This document shows positions 8,115 through 15,594 of a stretch of DNA of 18,848 nt, piece after piece. Position 1 is the stretch's first letter. The number at the start of each line of letters is the position of its first letter. The stretch is taken from positions 1 through 18,848 of the forward strand of contig DHVE01000024.1 in NCBI GenBank assembly GCA_002412495.1, read 5' to 3'. Position numbers and translations under genes: made by a program. The notes under the pieces are model-generated. The model was not told where the DNA came from. It did not search any database and saw only the letters and a list, made by a program, of their open reading frames with translations. The DNA is from Betaproteobacteria bacterium UBA5216 (GTDB taxonomy: Bacteria > Pseudomonadota > Gammaproteobacteria > Burkholderiales > SG8-41).

Positions 8115-9293
8115 ATGATGCCGGCGCCGTTATCGAAGACATTCAACGCTTTTTTCAATTCAGAAAAATCCGGTGGAGCACTGCTGATTGTTTGCACGCT
8201 GGGCTCGATTGCCGTCGCCAATTCACCCGTGGGCGGCGAGTATCTGCGATTTTGGCAAATTTTCATTTTCGGTCTTAGTATCGAGCACTGGATCAACGAT
8301 GCGCTGATGGCTGTGTTTTTCCTGCTGATAGGGCTGGAACTGGAGCGCGAGCTTTACGTCGGCGAGTTATCCAAAGTCAGGAATGCGCTGCTGCCGATAT
8401 TCGCCGCGATCGGTGGCATGGCGGTTCCCGCGCTGATACATTTTTCGCTCAATGCCGGAACACCGACGCAGGCCGGTGTCGGCATCCCGATGGCGACCGA
8501 TATCGCTTTTGCGCTGGGCGTGCTGGCGCTGCTGGGCAGCAGCATACCCGCTTCGTTGAAGGTGTTCGTGGTGGCGTTTGCCGTGATCGATGACCTTGGC
8601 GCGATCATTGTTATCGCGGTGTTCTACACCACGCAGCTCTCGGAGGGCTATCTGGCAGCGGCTCTGGCGATTTGGGGTCTGCTGCTGGTGTGCAATCTGC
8701 GGCTGCGCATTATGCACCTTTCGCCCTACCTGTTGGGTGGGGCGCTGATGTGGTATTTCATGTTGAAGTCGGGCGTGCATGCGACCATCGCCGGCGTGAT
8801 GCTGGCCTTCGCCATTCCCTTTACCGCAAAAGATGACGACGCGCGTTCACCCTCGTACCTACTGGAGCATGGCCTGCACAAACCGGTGGCGTTCATCATT
8901 CTGCCGATATTTGCCCTGGCAAACACCGGCATCGTGGTGCAGGCAGATTGGTTTCAACATCTCACCAGCGTCAACAGCATCGGTATTGCCGCGGGGCTTG
9001 TCCTGGGTAAACCACTGGGCGTGACGTTGCTTTGTTTCGTGGCGGTGGCATGCGGCATTTGCCGTTTGCCGGCGAACCTGAAATGGGGGCACATCGCGGG
9101 CGCTGGCGTTCTGGGCGGCATCGGTTTCACCATGTCCATATTTATTACCAATCTCGCTTTTGCGGCGAATCCCGAAATGATCAACGCCTCCAAGATGGCG
9201 ATACTGCTCGCATCGCTTTCCGCCGCGGCTTGCGGGTTTTTGTGGTTATGGATATGGGGTAAAGTGGCCATGCAAAAAGGCGCTAGTGATTGA
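8115..9293 (+). CDS. nhaA: Na+/H+ antiporter NhaA
   Basis: A 392-residue electrogenic antiporter exporting Na+ (or Li+) in exchange for protons, for pH and salt balance. Diagnostic features are IEHWINDALMAVFFLLIGLE (56-75), the discontinuous-helix TDI motif (T128-D129) in GIPMATDIAFALGVL, and the ion-binding pair D159-D160 in VIDDLGAIIVIAVFY, equivalent to D163/D164 of E. coli NhaA. About twelve hydrophobic segments cover the length, and the C-terminal GFTMSIFITNLAF segment is also conserved. The tandem ATGs at 8115 and 8118 fit family N-termini (PLSKTFNAFFNSEKSGG); an upstream TTG at 8055 would lie inside the MscS gene and is not favoured. The gene is probably cotranscribed with the channel gene. 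Confidence 0.95.
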   Translation: MMPAPLSKTFNAFFNSEKSGGALLIVCTLGSIAVANSPVGGEYLRFWQIFIFGLSIEHWINDALMAVFFLLIGLELERELYVGELSKVRNALLPIFAAIGGMAVPALIHFSLNAGTPTQAGVGIPMATDIAFALGVLALLGSSIPASLKVFVVAFAVIDDLGAIIVIAVFYTTQLSEGYLAAALAIWGLLLVCNLRLRIMHLSPYLLGGALMWYFMLKSGVHATIAGVMLAFAIPFTAKDDDARSPSYLLEHGLHKPVAFIILPIFALANTGIVVQADWFQHLTSVNSIGIAAGLVLGKPLGVTLLCFVAVACGICRLPANLKWGHIAGAGVLGGIGFTMSIFITNLAFAANPEMINASKMAILLASLSAAACGFLWLWIWGKVAMQKGASD

Positions 9294-9373
9294 TCTTGAA
9301 CTGCGATAATGTAGTCAATAGCACTAACGAGATCAGCAATACAGTGAGACGATTGATAAACGAAAGCAAATCC

Positions 9374-10132
9374 ATGAGAATGTTGATAGCTGCGGCGACT
9401 GTAGTCCTGTCTGCGATATCGTTGCCATCCTGGGCTGCGACCCCCATAGAGACCCGGCAAGTGCAATTCAAGGCGGGCGAGAGCGCCTCTACCGTCAAGA
9501 GCAGCTTGAAGGGTTACCAGACCATCGATTACAAATTGCGGGCGCGTGCCGGTCAGACCATGAATGTGAGCCTCAAGACCAGCAATGAGAGCAACAACTT
9601 CAATGTGTTGCCGCCGGGTTCGAAAGATGTGGCGATATTTAATGGCTCCACATCGGGCCGTGAGTGGAGCGATGCGTTGCCTGCCGACGGCGAATACACT
9701 GTGCGTCTGTATTTGGAGCGCAGCGCCGCGCGGCGTAACGAGACCGCCAGTTTTACGCTGACTATCGGCATTACGGGAGCGGCCGCCAAGGCATCTGCAA
9801 AACCCGCCGAAGAAAAGGCTGCTGCTTCGCAAGCCGGCGTGAAAAAATTTAATGCGACGGGGCGCATACCTTGCGCGCAGTCCAAGGGACAACCGACGGC
9901 GCCTTGCGACTTCGGCGTCCAGCGTGCCGGCAGCACTGCGACCGTGATGGTGACGCGCCCTGACGGACGCAAGCGCGCGATATTCTTCGAGAACGGCAAG
10001 GCCATCGGCGCGGATATCAGTCAGGCCGATGGCAATGTCGCATTCCGCTCGCGTAAACAAAGTGATCTGTACTTCATCGAAGTCGGCGATGAGCGCTATG
10101 AAATCCCCGAGGCGGTGGTTGCCGGTGGATAG
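9374..10132 (+). CDS. Secreted two-domain protein of unknown function
   Basis: From the ATG at 9374 this is a 252-residue protein with a clear signal peptide, cut probably after LPSWA (residue 21). The first domain (about 25-125) looks like a beta-sandwich: IDYKLRARAGQTMNVSLKTS, FNVLPPGSKDVAIFNGSTSG, LPADGEYTVRLYLERSAARR. This resembles extracellular pre-peptidase-C/g-type-lysozyme-inhibitor-like modules, whose database names are often unreliable. An alanine/lysine-rich linker (about 130-150) leads to a C-terminal domain (about 153-252) with two cysteines (RIPCAQSKGQPTAPCDFGV), then FFENGKAIGADISQADG and GDERYEIPEAVV. I recognise the two-domain type as common in proteobacteria but know no function. 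An open frame extends upstream to TTG 9290, overlapping nhaA, but the signal peptide argues for 9374. The 10174 gene starts 41 bases downstream. Confidence 0.8.
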   Translation: MRMLIAAATVVLSAISLPSWAATPIETRQVQFKAGESASTVKSSLKGYQTIDYKLRARAGQTMNVSLKTSNESNNFNVLPPGSKDVAIFNGSTSGREWSDALPADGEYTVRLYLERSAARRNETASFTLTIGITGAAAKASAKPAEEKAAASQAGVKKFNATGRIPCAQSKGQPTAPCDFGVQRAGSTATVMVTRPDGRKRAIFFENGKAIGADISQADGNVAFRSRKQSDLYFIEVGDERYEIPEAVVAGG

Positions 10133-10173
10133 CGCGTAGCGCCTTTTGCTATGAGTGGCTATAGAATGTCGCT

Positions 10174-10617
10174 ATGAACAAGCAAAGCGAAGACTTAAAC
10201 GCCCTGATCCGCAAAGCCGCCAAGGAAGCCCAAGACGGTGAGGCGCGACTGGCCTCACGTGGGCGTTCCGCAAAGGCGGCGGGCGGCGTGTGGAAAATCG
10301 CCGTGTGGGCAGTATTGTGCGCAATAGCCACCGGGTGGGCCATCCTTCAGCTTTTGAATTTGCTCGTGCCGGTGTCACAAGGCCAGATCAGGAATGATCT
10401 GGCACGGGCAGCACTACAGGCGCGTCAGGAAATCGAGGCGGCGCGCAAGCGGGACGGCGTATTGCCAACCACCATTCCCAATGCGGCGCTGGCCAATCTC
10501 GTCAGCTACGAGATCAAGGGAACGGGATACCGGCTCGTGGTATTGACAGTCAAAGATCGTTTGGAAATAGATGAGGCAGGCGTTCAAGTCATATCAGAAA
10601 GGAAAAACACTCAATGA
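10174..10617 (+). CDS. Single-pass membrane protein with pilin-like periplasmic part
   Basis: A 147-residue protein with a charged cytoplasmic N-terminus (1-38), one membrane helix (about 40-66, WKIAVWAVLCAIATGWAILQL) and a small periplasmic part. The latter has an alpha segment (70-92, QIRNDLARAALQARQEIEAAR), then DGVLPTTIPNAALANLVSYEIKG, whose order resembles the start of a minor pilin or pseudopilin head. There is no prepilin peptidase site, so it should stay anchored by the uncleaved helix. Its stop overlaps the ATG of the prepilin gene (ATGA at 10614-10617), which indicates translational coupling and a common role. I do not recognise a named family; a pilin chaperone or assembly partner is inference. 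A -10-like TAGAAT ends 6 bases before the ATG, with no Shine-Dalgarno sequence. Confidence 0.75.
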   Translation: MNKQSEDLNALIRKAAKEAQDGEARLASRGRSAKAAGGVWKIAVWAVLCAIATGWAILQLLNLLVPVSQGQIRNDLARAALQARQEIEAARKRDGVLPTTIPNAALANLVSYEIKGTGYRLVVLTVKDRLEIDEAGVQVISERKNTQ

Positions 10618-11690
10618 ACAAGGCACGGAATGCACGCGGATTTACGCTCATTGAAATATTGGTTGTCATTGCGATCCTTGCTGTTTTGAGTGCCTTGGCG
10701 GTGATTGTCTATCGTTACTACGTGGATCGGGCGCGTGCGGCGGAAATCGTTGAAAAATTCGATGCTGTGCGGACGACGGTCAACGTTTCACTCACGCAAG
10801 GCACAAAGCAGTGTGCCGATATTCTCAAGCCTTTTGACGGCAAAACTCTGGACGACCCTTACGCACGATTATCGATCGACCTCGTGGCGGTACAGGGTGG
10901 CCCAGCCGCAGGCTGGCGACCCGTCATGGTGGTGTGCGCGCGCGCGGATCGCCACGGGCCTACAGGCGTCAGTGTGGCGCGCGAGGCGCATAATATTTTT
11001 AGCAAAAACAGGCAGATTGAAAGTGGCGCCGTGCTCACCGAAAGCGTGGTGAGTTTTGCCGTGCCCTTGAGTCAGGGAGCCGGTTCGCAGTGCGCTGTGC
11101 CGTTTGGCAATAGGCTGGATGCCTGCGGCGACCCCGTGGCTGTGCCCACGGCAGCCACCATCAATACGCCTGGTCAAGCACCTACGCAGGCTATAGCCAC
11201 ACCGACGCCGCAAACAGTGCAGGCGCCCTCTGTAGTACCAGCCAAGCCGGCAGATACGCAGACACAGGCCACAACTTCCGATGGTTGTCCGACGGGGAAG
11301 GAATCTTACACTTACACGCCCGCTCAGGGTGCCGCTGTCAGAACCTGTGTGGACAAGTGCGGGGCCGGACAGATTCGGGATCCCAACAACTTTCGCTGGT
11401 GTGCACCTGCACCGTCGCAGGCTATAGTCGCCAAGCCGGCGGATACCCAGACACAGGCCGCAACTTCCGATGGTTGTCCGCCCGGGAAGGAATCTTATAC
11501 TTACACTGCCGCTCAAGGCGCTACTGTCAGAACTTGTGTGGACAAGTGCGGGCCCGGACAGGTGCGGGATCCTAACAACTTTCGCTGGTGCGCACCGGCC
11601 CCCGCCAGTGCGTGCCGGGCGCGATGTGATGACAAGTTTCCTAACCGGCATCCTCCTGGCCAGTGGCAAAACTGCACGAAGGCGTGTTGA
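10614..11690 (+). CDS. Type IV prepilin-like protein with tandem cysteine-rich repeats
   Basis: A 358-residue protein starting as a class III prepilin: short basic leader MNKARNARG, cleavage expected at G9/F10, then FTLIEILVVIAILAVLSALA with E14 as the conserved Glu5 of the mature form. A pilin-type head (about 36-172) has four cysteines (C67, C108, C160, C171). A proline/threonine/alanine-rich linker (about 173-212) follows. Two 63-residue repeats (from 211 and from 274) each carry C-x19-C-x3-C-x13-C around SDGCP, CVDKC and RDPNNFRWCAPAP. The tail (334-358) has two further C-x3-C pairs. The sixteen cysteines suggest a disulfide-stabilised extracellular module. ATGA overlap with the upstream gene and an AGGA site 9 bases before the ATG support the start. 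Known pilins are usually 130-200 residues, so this is a modular fusion, perhaps a tip adhesin or minor pilin; the function is inference. Confidence 0.88.
   Translation: MNKARNARGFTLIEILVVIAILAVLSALAVIVYRYYVDRARAAEIVEKFDAVRTTVNVSLTQGTKQCADILKPFDGKTLDDPYARLSIDLVAVQGGPAAGWRPVMVVCARADRHGPTGVSVAREAHNIFSKNRQIESGAVLTESVVSFAVPLSQGAGSQCAVPFGNRLDACGDPVAVPTAATINTPGQAPTQAIATPTPQTVQAPSVVPAKPADTQTQATTSDGCPTGKESYTYTPAQGAAVRTCVDKCGAGQIRDPNNFRWCAPAPSQAIVAKPADTQTQAATSDGCPPGKESYTYTAAQGATVRTCVDKCGPGQVRDPNNFRWCAPAPASACRARCDDKFPNRHPPGQWQNCTKAC
11241..11603 (+). repeat. Tandem 189-bp coding repeat in the prepilin gene
   Basis: Unit 1 runs 11241-11429 and unit 2 from 11430 to about 11603, with a period of 189 bases (63 codons, in frame). 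Compared by eye, about 20 of 174 aligned bases differ, many of them synonymous, including third-position changes in the FRWCAPAP segment. The duplication therefore looks fairly recent and under protein-level constraint. Confidence 0.9.
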
Positions 11691-11786
11691 CGTGTCCCGC
11701 GAATTCAAACGCGCGGGGGTAATTGGCGCGTCTGGAACTCAAGGATGCAACGATTACCTTGAGCATACAATCATGGAAATTCCGCA

Positions 11787-13892
11787 ATGACAACCGCCGT
11801 ATTGCATGTCCTCGTTAAACGCACGTTTCCCGCGCGCGAAGCGCTGCGAACGCTTGCTGTTGATCCATCGCTGGTCACGGCCTGGAAGCAGCTTGCCGCG
11901 GCCGCGGGCGTGGACAAGTGGGCGCTGGCGAGTGCAATTGCGAACGAGCTGGGCTTTGAGGCGCCTGGCAGCCTGAAAACGTCCGATCCTTTTGCGGTTC
12001 AGTTACTGCCCGAGAGCCTGGCGCGTGAACATTTCGTGCTGCCATTGCGCGAAGAAGCGGGCATGCTGATCGTCGCCTGTGCTGCGCCGCACGATGAGAA
12101 CACTTTGCAGCGCGTCAAGTTCGTGACCAATCGCGCGCTCAAGATTCTGGTGGTGCCGCCGGACGAACTGGAATGGGCCATCGTGGATGCCTATGCCCGG
12201 CTCAGTCAATTGCAGGCGAATGAAATCGGCACGCTGTTTTGGACGGCGGACGGCAAGTTCGCCGGCAATGGCGCAACCGGCGAGCATGCGCTGGTGCAGC
12301 TTGCACGGTCATTGTTGATGGAGGCAATCAAGGCGCGCGCATCCGACATACACATACAGCCATTTTCCGGCGGCGGACTGGTTCGGGTTCGCGTCGATGG
12401 TGTTTTGCAACGCCTGGCCTTTGTGCCGGGCGCCGTGCTGCACGCGTTGCTGCGCTACTTCAAAGCGCAGGGCGGGATGGATCCCACCAATGATCGCGTC
12501 CCGCAGGACGGGCGCATGTCGCTGGTGCTGGGCAGCCATGATTACGACCTGCGGCTTTCCGTGCTGCCAGCAAGCCGTGGTGAGCGCCTGGTGATTCGGT
12601 TCCTTGATCAAAACCGGGTCTATAAACTCAGCGGTGCGGGATTATCAACGGCCGCTATGCAGTCGCTTCGCAAGCTGGGCGCCAATTCGTCAGGGGTCGT
12701 ATTGATTACGGGGCCGACCGGCTCGGGCAAGACTTCGACGCTTTACGCGATGTTGGCGGAAATCAACCGCACGGGTGTCAGCATCATAACGGTTGAAAAT
12801 CCGGTCGAATATCGTATCTCGGGTATTTCACAGGTGGAGGTCAATGCCAAAGCGGGGCTGACTTTCGCCAGTGCGCTGCGCTCGATTCTGCGCCAGGACC
12901 CTGACATCATCCTCATCGGCGAAATACGCGACGCAGAAACCGCGGACATTGCCATGCAGGCCGCGCTGACCGGCCACCTCGTACTCGCGACGCTGCATAC
13001 CAACGATGCCCTCACCGCGATACCCCGCTTGATCGATCTGGGCGTGCATCCGTCCATACTCGCGGACGCGCTGGCGGGCGTGGTCGCGCAACGGCTCTTC
13101 CGAAAATTGTGCGTGGCGTGCCGCGTCAGTGTGAGGGAGCCACTGCGGCACGATGAACGTTTGTTCTTTGAACTGACGGGCGAACGGCCTGCCTACCGGG
13201 CCGTGGGATGTGGCGCTTGCAGGGGCACTGGCTATAGCGGCAGGCAACCGGTCACCGAAATTGTCGAGATGTCGCCGGCGCTGCGGCAACAATTGGCCGC
13301 CGACCATACAGACCTTGCAAAGTTGCAGGATTTGACCAAGGGGCCACTGTCGTCGCTGTCGCACGGCGCCGCGATGCGTGTCATCTCCGGTGACACCACC
13401 GCAGGCGAGGCGGCCCGCGTCGTGGGCCAGCGCTTCTGGTCCGATTTGGCCCGTGAGTTCCGGCGTGCATTGCCAGCGAGCGCCGTCGGCGTGTTAACGC
13501 CGGAGGAAGGAAGCCAAACCGGCATCAGCGTTCTGCTGTTCGAAAAGCACAGCGCAATGACAATAGCGGTTACGGATTTGCTAGGCAAGGCATCGATCAA
13601 GGTTCATGCCACGGATGATCCCTCGGCTGCACGTGACATTATTGAAAAAGACGAAAATGTCGCATTGCTGGTTGCGGATATCGATGTTGGCACCGAGCGC
13701 GAAAACCTGGAGGCGTTATTGCGGTTACGCCGAGCGTTGGCATGGTCTCGCTTGCCCGTCATGTTGATCGTGCCCTCCAAGGAAAACGCAACGCAACAGA
13801 TCGTGAAAGACCATGGCGTGTCGGACTATCTCGTAAAACCCGTCACGCCGGAAATCATTGTGGCGAGAATTCAAGCCATGCTGGCGCGGTAG
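11787..13892 (+). CDS. GspE/PilB-family assembly ATPase fused to a receiver-like domain
   Basis: A 701-residue fusion. Residues about 45-137 form a type II secretion E N-terminal domain (LLPESLAREHFVLPLREEAG). Residues 160-500 form the secretion ATPase core: SDIHIQP (186-192), Walker A GPTGSGKT (309-316), ENPVEY (337-342), Walker B DPDIILIGEIRD (371-382, E379), TLHTNDA (402-408) and the zinc-binding tetrad C442/C445 and C475/C478. After a linker (about 500-578) comes a response-regulator-like domain (580-701): LLVADIDVG with D631 as presumed phospho-acceptor and K684 in YLVKPVTP. The acidic pair is reduced (FEK at 585-587) and the Thr/Ser switch position is degenerate. The ATPase should energise pilin or pseudopilin assembly in the cytoplasm. 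It lies 96 bases after the prepilin gene; TACAAT (11766-11771) is a possible -10. MshEN-type cyclic-di-GMP motifs were not seen. Confidence 0.9.
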   Translation: MTTAVLHVLVKRTFPAREALRTLAVDPSLVTAWKQLAAAAGVDKWALASAIANELGFEAPGSLKTSDPFAVQLLPESLAREHFVLPLREEAGMLIVACAAPHDENTLQRVKFVTNRALKILVVPPDELEWAIVDAYARLSQLQANEIGTLFWTADGKFAGNGATGEHALVQLARSLLMEAIKARASDIHIQPFSGGGLVRVRVDGVLQRLAFVPGAVLHALLRYFKAQGGMDPTNDRVPQDGRMSLVLGSHDYDLRLSVLPASRGERLVIRFLDQNRVYKLSGAGLSTAAMQSLRKLGANSSGVVLITGPTGSGKTSTLYAMLAEINRTGVSIITVENPVEYRISGISQVEVNAKAGLTFASALRSILRQDPDIILIGEIRDAETADIAMQAALTGHLVLATLHTNDALTAIPRLIDLGVHPSILADALAGVVAQRLFRKLCVACRVSVREPLRHDERLFFELTGERPAYRAVGCGACRGTGYSGRQPVTEIVEMSPALRQQLAADHTDLAKLQDLTKGPLSSLSHGAAMRVISGDTTAGEAARVVGQRFWSDLAREFRRALPASAVGVLTPEEGSQTGISVLLFEKHSAMTIAVTDLLGKASIKVHATDDPSAARDIIEKDENVALLVADIDVGTERENLEALLRLRRALAWSRLPVMLIVPSKENATQQIVKDHGVSDYLVKPVTPEIIVARIQAMLAR

Positions 13893-14004
13893 CCGCCTGC
13901 CGGATTCCCCGCAGTAGCAACACAAGTGCGTAAACAATGAAAACTGAGTGTGGTGTCAGCGGGCTCATGATGAGGATAGTTATTCAAGCATTGGCAGGGT
14001 TGAA

Positions 14005-15573
14005 TTGAGACGGCGCCACGTGCTCGCGCTGGCCATAGCCGCCGCCGTGCTCGCCGTGGCGCTGCCGATTGGCGGAGCACTTTATGTGTCGTGGCAACTG
14101 GCCATCGCCGACGAAAAGGAATGGCTGTCACAGTTTGTCCGGCGCGCGATGGTGCGCGCTGACAAGACGGTGAATGAGGTGGGCGGCGTACTCAAGTCGC
14201 TTGCCGCCATGGATGTCACGCCCTGTTCGCGTGAGCATATTGAGCGATTGCAGCTCGAACGTTTTAACTCGGAGAATATCGAACAAATTAGCTATTTCGA
14301 GGATCGGCGGCAGCGCTGTTCCACCAGGGGACAGACCGCGGGGCTTTACGAACAAGCAAAGGCGGACATGTTGCTGCCCAACGGATTTGAAGTCGCGCTC
14401 AATCGCGCGTCGCAACTGGCGGGCGGCAAGAAAGTAGTTGAAATCCACCACGGGCGTTATAGCGCGCAGGTGGATCCCAAGCGGTTTGTGGATGTGATTG
14501 TTGACCGGCCGGACATTCAGTTGGCGCTGATCACAAGGCATGGGCAGGTGGTCGGCGCGCTGAATAATCCGCATATTGCGTTATTTCAACGCGTATCTCA
14601 GGGCGCGGCGGATGTGCTCGAGGAGGGCGGCATGTTCTTCGCCGTCGTTAGAGATCCATCGGGATTGATTGTCGTTGCGGCCGAGCCGCGTTCGCATCTG
14701 ATCGACAAATGGTGGCGGGAGCAGCGCATCCTGTTGCCGTTGGGACTGTTTTTTGCATTGCTCATGGTCGGCGGTGTGGTGTGGGCATCGCGGCGGCAGC
14801 TATCGCCGCTCGGCGAACTGACTGCCGCGGTTCGTGGCCGCCGCTTCGTGGTGTTTTATCAGCCGCTGATCGATCTTGCCAGCGGCGCGGTGGTGGGCGC
14901 GGAAGCGCTGGTGCGCTGGCGCCGGCGCGATGGCTCCATGGTGCGCCCCGATTTATTTATACCACTGGCCGAGGAAAGCGGCCTTATTTTGCCGATCACC
15001 GATCAGATATTCAAAAATGTGATCGTCGATTTGCGCGACCTGTTGGTGGAGCGCCGCGAATTGCACATTGCGGTCAATCTATGCGCCGCGGATGTGACCA
15101 GCGGGCGTGCGCTAAAGCTTATTGGCCCCTTGCTGGAAGGCAGCGGGATCGCACGCGATCAAATCTGGCTGGAGGCGACTGAACGCGGATTCATGAATGC
15201 CTCTGCTGCGGCGATGGCGGTAAAAGAGGCGAAATTCGCGGGGCATGTGGTGGCAATCGACGATTTTGGCACCGGTTATTCCAGTCTCTCGTCGTTGCAG
15301 TTCCTGTCGCTCGACATCCTGAAAATCGACAAATCATTTGTCGATACGGTTTGTACGGAATCAGTCACCAGCAGCGTCACGCCGCATATCATCGAGATGG
15401 CCAAGTCACTCAAACTGCGCATCGTGGCCGAGGGCATTGAACAAGAAGAGCAGGCCGCGTATCTTCGCGCGCGCGGCGTTGATTATGGGCAGGGCTATCT
15501 GTTCGGAAAGCCCATGCCCGCGGACGCGTTTATCGCCTTCGCGCGGCGTTCGATAAAGGCGACCGCAAATTAA
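14005..15573 (+). CDS. CSS-motif/EAL cyclic-di-GMP phosphodiesterase
   Basis: A membrane protein that should hydrolyse cyclic-di-GMP to pGpG. Numbered from an upstream GTG at 13948 (541 residues): membrane helix about 24-50; periplasmic CSS domain with C93-S94 and C124-S125; second helix about 260-280; EAL domain 290-535. Catalytic residues are all visible: E319-A-L, N377, E409, D438-D439 (DDFGTGYSSL), K462 (LKIDKSFVD), E495 (AEGIEQEEQ) and Q515 (GQGYLFGKP), so activity is likely. In CSS-type PDEs (E. coli PdeC and relatives) the cysteines sense periplasmic redox and DsbA/DsbB status. I chose TTG 14005 (522 residues) because the chain then begins MRRRHVLALAIAAAV and an AGGG lies just upstream; GTG 13948 and GTG 14020 remain possible. 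It follows the ATPase gene and may tune the pilus module through cyclic-di-GMP. Confidence 0.9.
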   Translation: MRRRHVLALAIAAAVLAVALPIGGALYVSWQLAIADEKEWLSQFVRRAMVRADKTVNEVGGVLKSLAAMDVTPCSREHIERLQLERFNSENIEQISYFEDRRQRCSTRGQTAGLYEQAKADMLLPNGFEVALNRASQLAGGKKVVEIHHGRYSAQVDPKRFVDVIVDRPDIQLALITRHGQVVGALNNPHIALFQRVSQGAADVLEEGGMFFAVVRDPSGLIVVAAEPRSHLIDKWWREQRILLPLGLFFALLMVGGVVWASRRQLSPLGELTAAVRGRRFVVFYQPLIDLASGAVVGAEALVRWRRRDGSMVRPDLFIPLAEESGLILPITDQIFKNVIVDLRDLLVERRELHIAVNLCAADVTSGRALKLIGPLLEGSGIARDQIWLEATERGFMNASAAAMAVKEAKFAGHVVAIDDFGTGYSSLSSLQFLSLDILKIDKSFVDTVCTESVTSSVTPHIIEMAKSLKLRIVAEGIEQEEQAAYLRARGVDYGQGYLFGKPMPADAFIAFARRSIKATAN

Positions 15574-15574
15574 A

Positions 15575-15592
15575 GAGGCGCAGCCTCGCGCC
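15575..15592 (-). terminator. Candidate terminator between phaB and the EAL gene
   Basis: In the 21-base gap between the convergent stops, the minus strand reads GAGGC-TGC-GCCTC followed by TTTAATTT: a short G/C-rich hairpin with a T-rich tail, placed to end phaB transcription. The stem is only 5-6 base pairs, so strength is uncertain. Confidence 0.4.
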
Positions 15593-15594
15593 GT

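Noticed and set aside
10133..10155. Terminator-like GCGC hairpin with TTTT after the secreted protein gene
   Set aside because: The stem is only about four base pairs and the T-run is short; not enough to support.
11696..11717. Hairpin CCCGCG...CGCGGG between the prepilin and ATPase genes
   Set aside because: A six-base stem with no T-run follows; too weak to call a terminator.
11470..11790. Plus-strand 106-codon frame ending at the ATPase start
   Set aside because: Its first two thirds overlap the prepilin repeats in another frame; no domain or ribosome site, although its stop touches the ATPase ATG.
11787..12200. Cyclic-di-GMP-binding MshEN motif in the ATPase N-terminus
   Set aside because: The region matches a type II secretion E N-terminal domain, but the RLG...L...Q-type motifs of MshEN are not visible.
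13937..14008. Possible 23-codon leader peptide ending on the TTG start of the EAL gene
   Set aside because: The TTGA overlap would allow translational coupling, but there is no ribosome site before its ATG and no other support.
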